A DNA stretch of 64,000 nucleotides, taken from a bacterium (GTDB taxonomy: Bacteria; Acidobacteriota; Polarisedimenticolia; Polarisedimenticolales; Polarisedimenticolaceae). Both the position numbers and the translations under genes were made by a program. Under the pieces are notes generated by a model that saw only the letters and a list, made by a program, of their open reading frames with translations, searched no databases and had not been told where the DNA came from. Shown here one piece after another: positions 40,441 to 49,249 of the stretch. How positions within the stretch are numbered: position 1 is the first letter of the stretch; every line of letters begins with the position of its first letter. Location: positions 40,556 to 104,555 of the forward strand of contig JAAELQ010000228.1 of assembly GCA_024226515.1 (NCBI GenBank), in the 5' to 3' direction.

Positions 40441-41337
40441 ATGTCAAGACCCCGCTGGGTTACACCAGGTGCGAGTTACCTCGTGTCTCGTCGCTGCCTC
40501 CTCCGCCTGTTCCTGCTGCGGCCCGATTCCTTTGTCCGTCGTGTCTTCGAGTTCTGCTTGGCGCATGCCGCCCAGCGCTTCTCGATTCGGATCCACGCTT
40601 ACTGCGTCATGTCGAATCACTATCACATTGTCCTGACCGACACTTACGGCGAGCTGCCTCGTTTCATGCACTGGCTTGACGAGTACGTCGCCAAGTGCCT
40701 AAACCGACACCATGAGCGCACAGAGTGTTTTTGGGGCCCCGGGTCGTTCAACGCCGTTCGCTTGGTCGATACCCAAGCTGTGTTGGCTGCGATGCTCTAC
40801 GTCCATCTCAATCCGGTCGAAGCCGGATTGACCCGATCGGCAAGCGAGTGGCCCGGGGCGAGGAGCTTGCCGGGCGATCTAATGCGACCGGCCCGGGCGA
40901 TCGATCGTCCCCGCGGGTTCTTTCGGGACAAGGGGCCGGTTCCAAGAACGGCCGAGTTGAAGCTACTCCTGCCGGATCAACTCATGGAACTCGGCCGGGA
41001 TCCCGTGGCCACACTGACTGATGCGCTGACCGAGAGGGAAGGCGAACTGCGGGAGGCGATGAGGAGGTCGGGACGGACTTTCCTCGGGGTTCGTCGCGTC
41101 CTGGCACAATCTCCGCTGGATCGAGCAAGCTCTGAAGAACCCCGCGGCGAGCTCAGTCCAACGGTAGCGATCCGAGACAAGTTGAAGCGAGTGCAGGTGT
41201 TGCGGGCTTTCCGCACGTTTCTGGACGCGTACCGTGATGCCTGGCGGTGTTTTGCGGAAGGCAATCGGGATGTCGTGTTTCCGTGGGGCACGTACTGGAT
41301 GCGTGTCCGCCTGGGCGTTCGTTGTGCGGACCCCTGA
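40441..41337 (+). CDS. REP-associated tyrosine transposase (RAYT, Y1_Tnp family)
   Basis: 298 residues. The N-terminus MSRPRWVTPGASYLVSRRC and the sequence HAYCVMSNHYHIVLTDTYGELP are typical of RAYT proteins. NHYHIVL provides the HUH metal-binding pair, and the tyrosine in MLYVHLNPVEAGL is the expected nucleophile. Such proteins nick and join single-stranded DNA at palindromic REP elements. The C-terminal 110 residues (helical, charged) are less conserved. Its codons look less GC-biased than its neighbours, which fits horizontal arrival, although I did not compute this. GGAG lies nine bases before the ATG. It could act on the GGGGTCAGAC palindromes in this window; that is inference. Confidence 0.88.
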   Translation: MSRPRWVTPGASYLVSRRCLLRLFLLRPDSFVRRVFEFCLAHAAQRFSIRIHAYCVMSNHYHIVLTDTYGELPRFMHWLDEYVAKCLNRHHERTECFWGPGSFNAVRLVDTQAVLAAMLYVHLNPVEAGLTRSASEWPGARSLPGDLMRPARAIDRPRGFFRDKGPVPRTAELKLLLPDQLMELGRDPVATLTDALTEREGELREAMRRSGRTFLGVRRVLAQSPLDRASSEEPRGELSPTVAIRDKLKRVQVLRAFRTFLDAYRDAWRCFAEGNRDVVFPWGTYWMRVRLGVRCADP

Positions 41338-41485
41338 GATCTGACCACTCTGGTTGCTGAGATGGTTCGTACAGGCGCGCATCTGTTGCTCTCGGGGCGA
41401 AGTGTGTCTCGCCAACCCGTCTCACGACCCGTTGTCTCTCAATATGGTCGGAATGCGCCGGCCAACACCACAGAACAACACGCCC

Positions 41486-41503
41486 TGCGCCGGTATCGGC
41501 GCA
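41486..41503. terminator. Strong hairpin between transposase and purU
   Basis: TGCGCCG GTAT CGGCGCA is a perfect seven-base-pair stem in the 268-base gap between the convergent transposase and purU genes. No T-run follows on either strand. It may be a transcript end or part of the transposon's right end. I saw no gene in the rest of 41338-41605. Confidence 0.35.
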
Positions 41504-41605
41504 AACCACACGAGTGACGGCGACAGATGCGTCAGCCAATCACAACTCTCGAGGATCCTCTAGGATTCGCCCGTTTCCCAACCTGGGTTCGGTAGGCGGC
41601 TGCGC

Positions 41606-42481
41606 CTACGCGAAGACGACAGTGCGGTTGCGCCACACCAGCAACTTGCGATTCAGATGCAGCCAGATCGCCCGCGATAGGACGACCTTCTCCAGGTCCC
41701 GTCCCTTGCGGACCAGATCTCTTACGGAGTCCGAGTGACTGACGTGCACCACGTCTTGTTCGATGATCGGTCCCGCATCGAGGTCCGCCGTGACGTAGTG
41801 GCTGGTTGCGCCGATGATCTTCACCCCGCGGTCGTGGGCGGAATGGTACGGGCGCGCACCGGGGAAGGCGGGCAGAAACGAGTGGTGAATGTTGATGATG
41901 CGATCGGGGAACTCGTCGATGAACTCGCCGCTCACGATCTGCATGTAGCGCGCAAGCACGATGAAGTCGATGTTCTTCTCGCGCAGCAGCTCGATCTGCT
42001 TCTGCTCCTGCTCGCGCTTGTTCGACCTGTCGATCGGGATGCAGTGATAGTCGATACCGAGATTGCGCGCGACCGGCTCGAGGTTCGGGTGGTTGCTGAC
42101 GATCAACGGCAACTCGACGTTCCACTCACCGCTCTGGCAGCGGGCGAGAATGTCGTACAGACAGTGTGACTGCTTGGAGACGAAGAGCGCCATTCGCGGA
42201 ACCTCGTCGGAGAAGTGCAGCCTCCAGTCCATTTGCAGCGGAGTACCCAGCTCGGCGCCGAACTCCTCGTTCAACCGCTCGGTCGGAACGCCGAAGCCGT
42301 CGAGATCCCACTCGATGCGCATGAAGAACACACCGTCGCGCGAGTCCACGTGTTGCTCGAGCCCCAGGACGTTGCCGCCGTGGCGCTGGATGAACCCCGT
42401 CACCTGGGCGACCAGCCCCTTGCTGTCGGGACACGAGATCAGCAGCGTCGCTGCCTTCTTCTTTGATGCACCTTCGGTCAC
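41606..42481 (-). CDS. purU: Formyltetrahydrofolate deformylase
   Basis: 291 residues, close to the usual family length. PurU hydrolyses 10-formyl-tetrahydrofolate to formate and tetrahydrofolate, balancing the one-carbon pool and feeding formate to purine synthesis. The N-terminal ACT domain (about 10-90) reads LLISCPDSKGLVAQVTGFIQ. The formyltransferase-like domain contains ALFVSKQSHCLYDIL, NIHHSFLPAFPGARPY with the catalytic His, and SHYVTADLDAGPIIEQD with the catalytic Asp. The GTG start is preceded by GGGAGAGG. Confidence 0.95.
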   Translation of the reverse strand: MTEGASKKKAATLLISCPDSKGLVAQVTGFIQRHGGNVLGLEQHVDSRDGVFFMRIEWDLDGFGVPTERLNEEFGAELGTPLQMDWRLHFSDEVPRMALFVSKQSHCLYDILARCQSGEWNVELPLIVSNHPNLEPVARNLGIDYHCIPIDRSNKREQEQKQIELLREKNIDFIVLARYMQIVSGEFIDEFPDRIINIHHSFLPAFPGARPYHSAHDRGVKIIGATSHYVTADLDAGPIIEQDVVHVSHSDSVRDLVRKGRDLEKVVLSRAIWLHLNRKLLVWRNRTVVFA

Positions 42482-42565
42482 GATTCGAACCTCTCCCGGA
42501 GAGTGCCTACACCTTCAACGTAGAAGCCGTAGCACGAACGTCAACCCCGCCTCGCCCGAACGAGG

Positions 42566-44638
42566 CTAGGACCCGAGGGCATCGACGAAAGCACGGTATC
42601 GTTCGCGGATCTCGCGCACATACTCAACCGGCTCGTTGCAGCGGCAGTAGCCGTGCGGGGCCTGCCCGGCGTACTTGGGGCGCGAGAGTAGCAGCATCGC
42701 CTGCTCGACGTTGCCGAACCAGCGATTGGGGTTGTAACCCAGCTGGTCGGCGAGTCGCCGGGCGTCGCGGACGTGCCCCGGCCCCGCGTTGTATCCGGCC
42801 AGCGTGAACCACATGCGATCCCGCACGGACAGCTCGGGCTCGAAGCGATCGCGTACCCAGTCGAGGTACTTGACGCCCGCGTGGATCGCGGTGTCGGGGT
42901 CCTCCAGCGTCTCGAATCCGAGCTGCTCGGCCGTGCGCGGCAGAACCTGCATCAACCCCTCGGCTCCGGCAAACGAGCGTGCTTGCGGGTCGAAGCGGCT
43001 CTCCTGGTACATCTGCGACAGGATCAATCGCCAGTCGAAGCCGTACTGTTGCGCGTAGCGCTTGACGATGTCGTCGTACGGAGTCAGGTCGTCTTGCGGA
43101 TCGCGGGTCGCGGCCGTGCGAATCGTGGTCGGGTCCTTGAAGTAACGCTCATAGACGACATTGTAGAGCAGCCCGCGATACTCGCGACGCACGAACTCGT
43201 CGATCGTGGAATGCAGATCGGGATTCGTGTCGCGCACCGCCCAGACCAGTGGCGTATCACGCCGGATCGCGAACTTGGCCTCGACGTCGTCGCGCCACCC
43301 GAGCTCGATGTCGAGCGCGTGGCTATCGACGACGGCCAGGCCGTACATCCCGTCGGCCACGAGCGCGATCACCTCCTCGCTGCTCATCTCGTCGGGGACG
43401 GGCATCAGTTTGACGTTCAGACCCAGGTCGCGGAGGCGCTGCAGAGACCTCCAGTGCGAACTCCCTCCGTGTGCGTATACGCGACGGCCGGAAAGATCCG
43501 CGGGGCCGTAGAGCTCCGGGCCCTCGCTCTGCGCGACCACGACCTGCGAGACATAGTTGTACGGGCGCGAGTACAGGATGCCGACCTCCGACTCGTCGGG
43601 AGTCAGCGCCGCAGCGACGACGTCACCGCGCCCCGATCTCAGCCAGTCCAGCAGGTCCTCTCCCGGCGGCGGAACGACAACCTCCAGCCGCATGCCGTTG
43701 CGCTTGGCGAACGCGCGCATCAACTCGTACTCGAAGCCCATCAACTCGCCGCGCCAGAGGAAGTAGGTGGCCGCGGCGTTGCGTGTGAGCATGCGCAGTA
43801 CCCGGCGTTCCTTCATCGACGGCAGGTCCTCCACGTGCCGCCGGCCGTCGTACGCCACCAGTTGCGCCTCGGTGAGGTAGCGATTCATGCTCTTCAGCAG
43901 CTCGCCGGACTCGGGTCTCACGGCCCACGCGATCGGGCGGTCGCCGGTCAGATCCAGCACCGGACGGATGTCCCCCCGGTACTCGAGGCAGGCCTCGACC
44001 AGGTTGCTGTCGGCCACGGTCAGGTCGTAGACGCCCGTTGCGACGCGGTGGATCGCCTCCTCAGTGTCCACATTCTCGGGGATTTCCTCGAGTTTCAGCC
44101 GCTCGACCCGCTCCCTGAGGCGGTCGATCGTGTCGTGGAACGACGAGGACGGGCGCACGGCGATCCGCCTCCCGTACAGCCCGTCCAGGTCGGCGACCGG
44201 ATCATCGGCGCGTGCCACCAGCTGCTCGCGAACGGTCGCGACGGGGACGGTGAAGTCGACCTTGATCCTGCGGTCGGGCGTCACGGTCAGGTTCGCGGTG
44301 ACGACGTCGCCGCGTCCCTCGAGCAATGCGTCGATCAACTCATCGCGCGATTCGACGTAGACCCACTCGGCTCTGACGCCGATCGCTTCTGCGTAGTTCG
44401 ATACGAGCTCTTGCTCGAGGTTCATCGTCGATCTGCCGCGCGGCAAGAGCGCGGGGCCGCCACGAAGCGGAGTGATGATGCGCAGCGTCCCGCGACGCTT
44501 CACCTGTGCAAGGTCACCGGTCTCACCGGAAGCGCGCGCACGTCCCCCGTTCGAGTCGCACGCGCCGCCGATCAACAGCAGCAGCAACGACGCGACAATG
44601 AGTGCACTCTGCAGTGCAACACCGCGCACGAAACGCAT
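42566..44638 (-). CDS. MltF-like lytic murein transglycosylase with two solute-binding domains
   Basis: 690 residues. After an N-terminal export signal (IGGAC, Cys27; an imperfect lipobox) come two successive family-3 solute-binding-protein domains. The first is about residues 48-280 (RRGTLRIITPLRGGPALLP) and the second about 283-510 (ERRVLRMLTRNAAATYFLW). The C-terminal SLT domain (about 530-670) has the catalytic Glu546 in MYQESRFDP, then AEGLMQVLPRTA and TLAGYNAGPGHV. Enzymes of this type cut peptidoglycan to 1,6-anhydro-muropeptides, and the binding domain usually regulates them. Standard MltF has only one binding domain. The ATG at 44638 is preferred over the TTG two codons earlier because GGAGG lies seven bases upstream. 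Confidence 0.9.
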   Translation of the reverse strand: MRFVRGVALQSALIVASLLLLLIGGACDSNGGRARASGETGDLAQVKRRGTLRIITPLRGGPALLPRGRSTMNLEQELVSNYAEAIGVRAEWVYVESRDELIDALLEGRGDVVTANLTVTPDRRIKVDFTVPVATVREQLVARADDPVADLDGLYGRRIAVRPSSSFHDTIDRLRERVERLKLEEIPENVDTEEAIHRVATGVYDLTVADSNLVEACLEYRGDIRPVLDLTGDRPIAWAVRPESGELLKSMNRYLTEAQLVAYDGRRHVEDLPSMKERRVLRMLTRNAAATYFLWRGELMGFEYELMRAFAKRNGMRLEVVVPPPGEDLLDWLRSGRGDVVAAALTPDESEVGILYSRPYNYVSQVVVAQSEGPELYGPADLSGRRVYAHGGSSHWRSLQRLRDLGLNVKLMPVPDEMSSEEVIALVADGMYGLAVVDSHALDIELGWRDDVEAKFAIRRDTPLVWAVRDTNPDLHSTIDEFVRREYRGLLYNVVYERYFKDPTTIRTAATRDPQDDLTPYDDIVKRYAQQYGFDWRLILSQMYQESRFDPQARSFAGAEGLMQVLPRTAEQLGFETLEDPDTAIHAGVKYLDWVRDRFEPELSVRDRMWFTLAGYNAGPGHVRDARRLADQLGYNPNRWFGNVEQAMLLLSRPKYAGQAPHGYCRCNEPVEYVREIRERYRAFVDALGS

Positions 44639-44745
44639 ACACAAGCCTCCCCGACCGCCACCTACATACTACAAAAGGTGGGTCGCGGCGAGGCATCCGC
44701 AATGCTGCGTCAGTTTTTCGGGGAGAATTGCGCGCATGGCCCGCG

Positions 44746-45099
44746 TCAGCCGGCTCGCGCTCCGCACGCGACCGGACGCTCGGGAACCGCCAGCGCAGGC
44801 TGCAGGCCGTCCGCATAACCGATGTCGAACAGCATGCCGTGCGAGACTTCGCCGGCCATCTTCTTGGGTTCGAGGTTGACGACGAACAAAGCCTGCAGGC
44901 CGCGGATCTCTTGTGGATCCTCACGCTCCTGTTTCATGCCGGCGAGGATCGTGCGTCGATGGTCGCCGAAGTCGACGGTCAGTTTGATCAACTTCTTCGA
45001 CCCCTCGACGTCGTCGACGGCGACGATCGTGCCGACGCGGATGTCGAGCTTGTCGAGGTCGTCGATCGTTACGTTCGGTTTGATCGGTGCCGGTTGCAC
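44746..45099 (-). CDS. tRNA-binding (CsaA / MetG C-terminal type) domain protein
   Basis: 117 residues forming one OB-fold tRNA-binding domain: LDIRVGTIVAVDDVEGSKKL, KLTVDFGDHRRTILAGM, LQALFVVNLEPKKMAGEVSH, GMLFDI. This is the domain found as the free protein CsaA, as the dimerising tail of methionyl-tRNA synthetase and in related small proteins. The GTG start at 45099 has GGAG upstream and lies two bases after the stop of the membrane-protein gene, so the two form an operon. It probably binds tRNA or acts as a chaperone-like protein in the cytoplasm; the exact role is not fixed by sequence. Confidence 0.85.
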   Translation of the reverse strand: MQPAPIKPNVTIDDLDKLDIRVGTIVAVDDVEGSKKLIKLTVDFGDHRRTILAGMKQEREDPQEIRGLQALFVVNLEPKKMAGEVSHGMLFDIGYADGLQPALAVPERPVACGARAG

Positions 45100-45101
45100 G
45101 C

Positions 45102-45593
45102 CTACTCCGTTCGTTCGCCGCCGCGCCGCGACTTGCTCAGTCCGCTGAGCAGAACGATCACGCCGGCGATGACGACCAGCAGTGGCCAGCCCTTGTCGCT
45201 GAACAGGAAACGAAAGATCTCCGTGCTCGTCATGAAGCCGCTGACGAGCAGGGCCGCGCCCGGGACCAACGGCCACCAGTGCGCGCGCCGCTCACGGATC
45301 AACTCGACGACGTAGATCAGAATGAAGCCGATTCCTAGCCCAAAAGCGCTGGAATCCCCCGAAATCAGCTGTCTTCCCTCGACGAGAGCCCCCAGAGCGA
45401 TGCCCGTCATGATTCCGCCGACGACCAGCAGGCTGTAGTGCCGGCGGTACAGGTAGGCCGCGATCATCGCTCCGCCGGCGAAGAACAACATCGCCGCCGA
45501 CGTCAGCCCGATGTACTGCATGGTGAAGACGCCGAGGCCGATCAGGATCAGCGTCATCCCCGTGACCAGTCGCGAGCGTGCCATCTTCCCCAT
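45102..45593 (-). CDS. Small multi-pass membrane protein
   Basis: 163 residues with about five or six hydrophobic spans: TGMTLILIGLGVFTMQYIGL, SAAMLFFAGGAMIAAYLY, LLVVGGIMTGIALGALVEG, FGLGIGFILIYVVEL, LVPGAALLVSGFM and WPLLVVIAGVIVLLSGL. Basic residues sit between spans and at the C-terminus. It resembles small LiaF/DUF5668-type membrane domains, but I cannot assign it. GAGAGGG precedes the ATG. It is followed two bases later by the tRNA-binding protein gene. Confidence 0.75.
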   Translation of the reverse strand: MGKMARSRLVTGMTLILIGLGVFTMQYIGLTSAAMLFFAGGAMIAAYLYRRHYSLLVVGGIMTGIALGALVEGRQLISGDSSAFGLGIGFILIYVVELIRERRAHWWPLVPGAALLVSGFMTSTEIFRFLFSDKGWPLLVVIAGVIVLLSGLSKSRRGGERTE

Positions 45594-45704
45594 TCAACCC
45601 TCTCCCCGGCGATTCGTCCGGCGACAGTCTAGCTCGGGTTCGGGTGGGTGTCTTGCTTGGCCGGCGAGCGACCCCCGTGAAACAATGACGAGGGAGACCT
45701 CGAC

Positions 45705-46727
45705 ATGACCCGAACGTTCGCCTGTCTCGTGTGTTGCTCCTTGCTCGCGATCGGAGTCGTCGACGCGGCCACGCTGCTCGTCGCCAACAAGAGCGACCAC
45801 ACCGTCGACCTGCTCGATCCGGCGACGGGAGAGTCGCGGGCGACTCTTCCCACGGGAATCGCGCCGCACGAAGTGGCGGTGTCGCCCTCGGGACGCCACG
45901 CCGTGATCAGCAACTACGGCACGCGCGACCATCCCGGTTCGAGTCTCACGGTTATCGACGTCAAGTCGGCGGAGGTGTTGCGCACGATCAATCTCGGCGA
46001 GCACCAACGACCGCACGGCATGGTGTGGTTCTCGAAGAAGAGGTTGGCGGTGACGACCGAGGGCAGCGCGCACCTGCTCGTCGTCGATCCGTTCGAGGGC
46101 GCGATCGTCGTCGAGATCGAGACCGCGCAGCGCGTGTCGCACATGACCGCGGTGACCAGGAAGGGCACGCGCGCATTCGTGGCCAACATCCGCTCCGGTT
46201 CCGTGACGGCGATCGATCTGAAGCTGCAGCGCAAGCTGCGCGACATCCGCACCGGCGCCGGGGCGGAGGGCATCGCGCTCACGCCGAACGGTCGCGAACT
46301 GTGGGTCGGCAATCGCGGCGCGGACACGTTGAGCATCGTCGATCCCGCGACGCTCGAGATCGTGGCCACGCTGCCGTGCGCGGGTGTGCCGATCCGCGTC
46401 GCGATGACGCCCGACGGATCGCGCGCACTGGTCTCCTGCGCCGACACGGGCGAGGTCGCCCTGTTCGATGTGGAACAGCGACGCGAGATCGCTCGCCGCA
46501 AGCTCGATCTGACGACCGTGCCCGACGCTGCCTCCCGGCTGTTCGGCGACCGTTTCGGCGAAAGCCCTGTTCCCGTGGGGGTCGTCGTGGCTCCGGCGGG
46601 CGACCGGGCGTGGGTCGCGGCGACGCAGTCCGACGTGGTGGTCGTCGTCGACACGCAGACCCTCGAGGTGCTCGACCTGCTCCGGGCCGGGCGCGAGCCG
46701 GACGGAATGGCCTACAGCAAGAAGTGA
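45705..46727 (+). CDS. Secreted YVTN-type beta-propeller protein
   Basis: 340 residues with a signal peptide (residues 1-21, ending VDA). Repeats about 42-45 residues long carry the YVTN/SMP-30-like pattern: TLLVANKSDHTVDLLDPATG, HAVISNYGTRDHPGSSLTVID, AFVANIRSGSVTAIDLK, LWVGNRGADTLSIVDPAT, ALVSCADTGEVALFDVE and AWVAATQSDVVVVVDTQT. This implies a seven-bladed propeller. Such proteins often bind ligands or proteins in the periplasm; no catalytic site is visible. AGGGAG precedes the ATG. It is followed after five bases by the metallo-hydrolase gene, so the two are probably co-transcribed. Confidence 0.85.
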   Translation: MTRTFACLVCCSLLAIGVVDAATLLVANKSDHTVDLLDPATGESRATLPTGIAPHEVAVSPSGRHAVISNYGTRDHPGSSLTVIDVKSAEVLRTINLGEHQRPHGMVWFSKKRLAVTTEGSAHLLVVDPFEGAIVVEIETAQRVSHMTAVTRKGTRAFVANIRSGSVTAIDLKLQRKLRDIRTGAGAEGIALTPNGRELWVGNRGADTLSIVDPATLEIVATLPCAGVPIRVAMTPDGSRALVSCADTGEVALFDVEQRREIARRKLDLTTVPDAASRLFGDRFGESPVPVGVVVAPAGDRAWVAATQSDVVVVVDTQTLEVLDLLRAGREPDGMAYSKK

Positions 46728-46732
46728 CCCGG

Positions 46733-47761
46733 ATGCGTACCCGGTTCCATCCATTCATGCCCAACGGACCGGCCGGCGACCCGGCGCTGTGGATCGACGT
46801 GCCCGACGAGGGGCACTCCGTACTGCTCGACGCCGGCGACCTGCGCCGGATCCCGAATCGCAAGCTGCTGCGGGTCTCGCGCGTCGTCGTGACGCACACT
46901 CACATGGACCATTTCTCGGGCTTCGATCATCTGCTGCGCCGCGCGCTGTCACGCGAGGAGGAACTGGTCGTCACCGGGCCGCCGGGGTTCCTGCACAGCA
47001 TGCAAAGCAAGCTCGCTGCGTACTCGTGGAACCTGATCGAGCACTACCCGCTGCGGCTCGTGGTCGAGGAGGTCGACGGCGATCGCGTCCGTTCGGTGCT
47101 GCACGCCGCCCCTGCCGGGCTGCGGGCGGAGCCGTTGCCCGCACGGCCGTTCGAGTCGACGATCCACGCCGAGCGAGGTTACACGATGCGCGTCACGTCA
47201 CTCGATCACGGGATCCCGGTGCTGGGCGTGGTCCTCGACGAGACCGAGCACCTGTCGGTCAACAAGGATCGTCTGCTGCAGATGGGGCTCGTGCCGGGCC
47301 CGTGGCTGGCCGAGCTGAAGCTCGCGGCGCGTCGCCGGCGCCCCGGCGACACCAGAATCGACGCCACGGCAGCGGAGGGCGAGCAGCGGAGATTCAGGTT
47401 GGATCGGCTGACCGACGAGCTGTTGTTCCGCACGCCGGGGCAGAAGATCGGCTACTTCACGGATCTGCGCGACACGGAGGAGAACCGGCGCCGGGTCGTC
47501 GACCTGGCCGCGGGCGTCGACCTGATGATCTGCGAGGCCGTGTTTCTCGACTCCGATCGAGAGCTGGCCGCGGAGCGCAATCATCTGACCGCGCGCCAGG
47601 CAGGCCGGCTCGCTCGCGAGGCCGGCGCGCGGCGGCTCGCCCCGTTCCACTTCTCGCCGCGCTATTCGGACCGCGAGCACGAGCTGATGGAGGAGGCGGC
47701 GGCCGCGTTCGGCGGCCCCGTCATCGAGCTGCCGGCGGGTCCCTCCGCTACGGAAACCTGA
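46733..47761 (+). CDS. Metallo-beta-lactamase-fold hydrolase, RNase Z-like
   Basis: 342 residues. The zinc-binding motif THTHMDH gives His55, His57, Asp59 and His60, and GFDHLLRRAL follows as in RNase Z and ElaC-type enzymes. Further expected ligands lie in SLDHGIPVLGVVLDE (His) and YFTDLRDTEEN (Asp). ICEAVFLDSD, NHLTARQAGRLAREAGARRL and FHFSPRY complete the usual C-terminal active-site strands. A tRNA 3'-end processing role is plausible, but the protein is somewhat divergent and could act on other phosphodiesters. It is probably expressed with the propeller gene upstream. Confidence 0.8.
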   Translation: MRTRFHPFMPNGPAGDPALWIDVPDEGHSVLLDAGDLRRIPNRKLLRVSRVVVTHTHMDHFSGFDHLLRRALSREEELVVTGPPGFLHSMQSKLAAYSWNLIEHYPLRLVVEEVDGDRVRSVLHAAPAGLRAEPLPARPFESTIHAERGYTMRVTSLDHGIPVLGVVLDETEHLSVNKDRLLQMGLVPGPWLAELKLAARRRRPGDTRIDATAAEGEQRRFRLDRLTDELLFRTPGQKIGYFTDLRDTEENRRRVVDLAAGVDLMICEAVFLDSDRELAAERNHLTARQAGRLAREAGARRLAPFHFSPRYSDREHELMEEAAAAFGGPVIELPAGPSATET

Positions 47762-47863
47762 CCCGTACGCGCCGATTGGACCCGCGGAGTTTCGTTTGCC
47801 AGGATAGAGGGGTCCTTTTCCCCCCGGCGGGTCAGCTTCCCGCCCTGCGCTTCGGAGCGAACC

Positions 47864-49249
47864 ATGGCTCGTGGGAAGTCGAAAAGTTACTTCATCCGAT
47901 TGCTGGTCCTCGCCGTTCTGGTCGGGCTGGTCTTTCTGTGGCTCGCGGCGTTCCGCTCCGGCCCGGAGCCGAGCATCGAGCTACGCTCCGACCTACCCGG
48001 GATCGGCCGGCTGACCCGCATCTACATCTCGCTCTCGGAGCCCGTGCGAGGTCTCAGCGGCTATCGCGTCGAGCTCGTGCAGGGCGAGCGCGTCGAGCTG
48101 CTGCAGGAGGGGGCCCACACCGCGCTCCAGCCCTGGCAGTTCTGGGGGCCGCGTGTCCCCGAGGAGCAGCTCCGCGTCGAGGTGGGGCGCGACACGATCA
48201 AGGGTCTCGAGGAGGGGCAGGCGACGATCCGTGTCTCCGCCTCGCGCGCCGCGGCGTGGCTGCGCAAGCCGGCGCCCGTCGTCGAAGAGTTGACGCTGGA
48301 CGTCAAGCTGCGCCCGCCGGCGCTGCAGGTCACCTCCACGCAGACCTTCGTGCGCCAGGGCGGATGCGAGGCCGTGTTGTACCGCGTCGACGACTCGTCG
48401 ATCGCCGACGGTGTCCAGGTCGGCGAACACTGGTTTCCCGGATATCCGCTGCCGGGTGGAGACGGCCTGGACCGCTTCGCGCTGTTCGGCGTTCCGTTCG
48501 ACATGGAGGACGTGGCCAAGATCGAGCTCGTGGCGCGCGACGTCGTCCAGAACGAGGCCCGCGCCCGGTTCGTCGATGATTTCAAGACGCGGCCGTACCG
48601 CACCGACACCATCCGGGTCAACGATCGTTTTCTCCAGCGCGTCGTTCCGGCGGTGATGTCCCAGCTGCCGCAACTCGAGGACAAGGGCGACCTGGTCGCC
48701 AACTACCTGCAGCTCAACCGCGACATTCGCACGCAGAACGCGCGCACGTTGACCGAGATGGCGCAGAGCTCGGAGCCGCGGTTCCTGTGGGACCAGACGT
48801 TCATGCAGATGCGCAACGCGCAGGTCATGTCCGACTTCGCCGATCGTCGGATCTACGTCTACAACGGGGCGGAGATCGATCGTCAGGATCACCTGGGATT
48901 CGACCTGGCGTCGACGCGCCAGGCCGAGATCCAGGCCGCCAACTCGGGTATCGTCGTGCTGGCGCGTTACTTCGGCATCTACGGCAACGCGGTCGTCGTC
49001 GACCACGGCCACGGGCTGATGAGCCTCTATGGCCACCTGTCGAGCATCTCCGTCGCCCAGGGCGACCGGGTCGAACGTGGACAGGTCCTGGGGCGGTCGG
49101 GGCAGACGGGGCTCGCCGGCGGCGATCACCTGCACTTCACGATGCTGCTGCACGGCGTTTCGGTCAATCCGCGCGAGTGGTGGGACGGCCACTGGATCCA
49201 CGATCGCCTCGAGCTGAAGCTGGGCGACGCCCTGCCGTTCCGCAAGTGA
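47864..49249 (+). CDS. M23-family metallopeptidase, membrane-anchored
   Basis: 461 residues with one N-terminal membrane span (about 12-30, LLVLAVLVGLVFLWLAAF) serving as anchor. About 300 extracytoplasmic residues follow, largely beta-rich. The C-terminal LytM domain has His343 and Asp347 (QDHLGFDLAS) and the pair His422-Leu-His424 (GDHLHFTMLL), with NAVVVDHGHGLMSLYGHLSS between. All zinc ligands are present, so it is probably an active peptidoglycan endopeptidase. CGGAG precedes the ATG. Its TGA overlaps the GTG of hemF (GTGA). Confidence 0.9.
   Translation: MARGKSKSYFIRLLVLAVLVGLVFLWLAAFRSGPEPSIELRSDLPGIGRLTRIYISLSEPVRGLSGYRVELVQGERVELLQEGAHTALQPWQFWGPRVPEEQLRVEVGRDTIKGLEEGQATIRVSASRAAAWLRKPAPVVEELTLDVKLRPPALQVTSTQTFVRQGGCEAVLYRVDDSSIADGVQVGEHWFPGYPLPGGDGLDRFALFGVPFDMEDVAKIELVARDVVQNEARARFVDDFKTRPYRTDTIRVNDRFLQRVVPAVMSQLPQLEDKGDLVANYLQLNRDIRTQNARTLTEMAQSSEPRFLWDQTFMQMRNAQVMSDFADRRIYVYNGAEIDRQDHLGFDLASTRQAEIQAANSGIVVLARYFGIYGNAVVVDHGHGLMSLYGHLSSISVAQGDRVERGQVLGRSGQTGLAGGDHLHFTMLLHGVSVNPREWWDGHWIHDRLELKLGDALPFRK

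Noticed and set aside
42549..42566. GCCTCG-CGAGGC hairpin after the transglycosylase gene as terminator
   Set aside because: The stem is six base pairs with no T-run and overlaps the stop codon; such hairpins are common by chance in GC-rich DNA.
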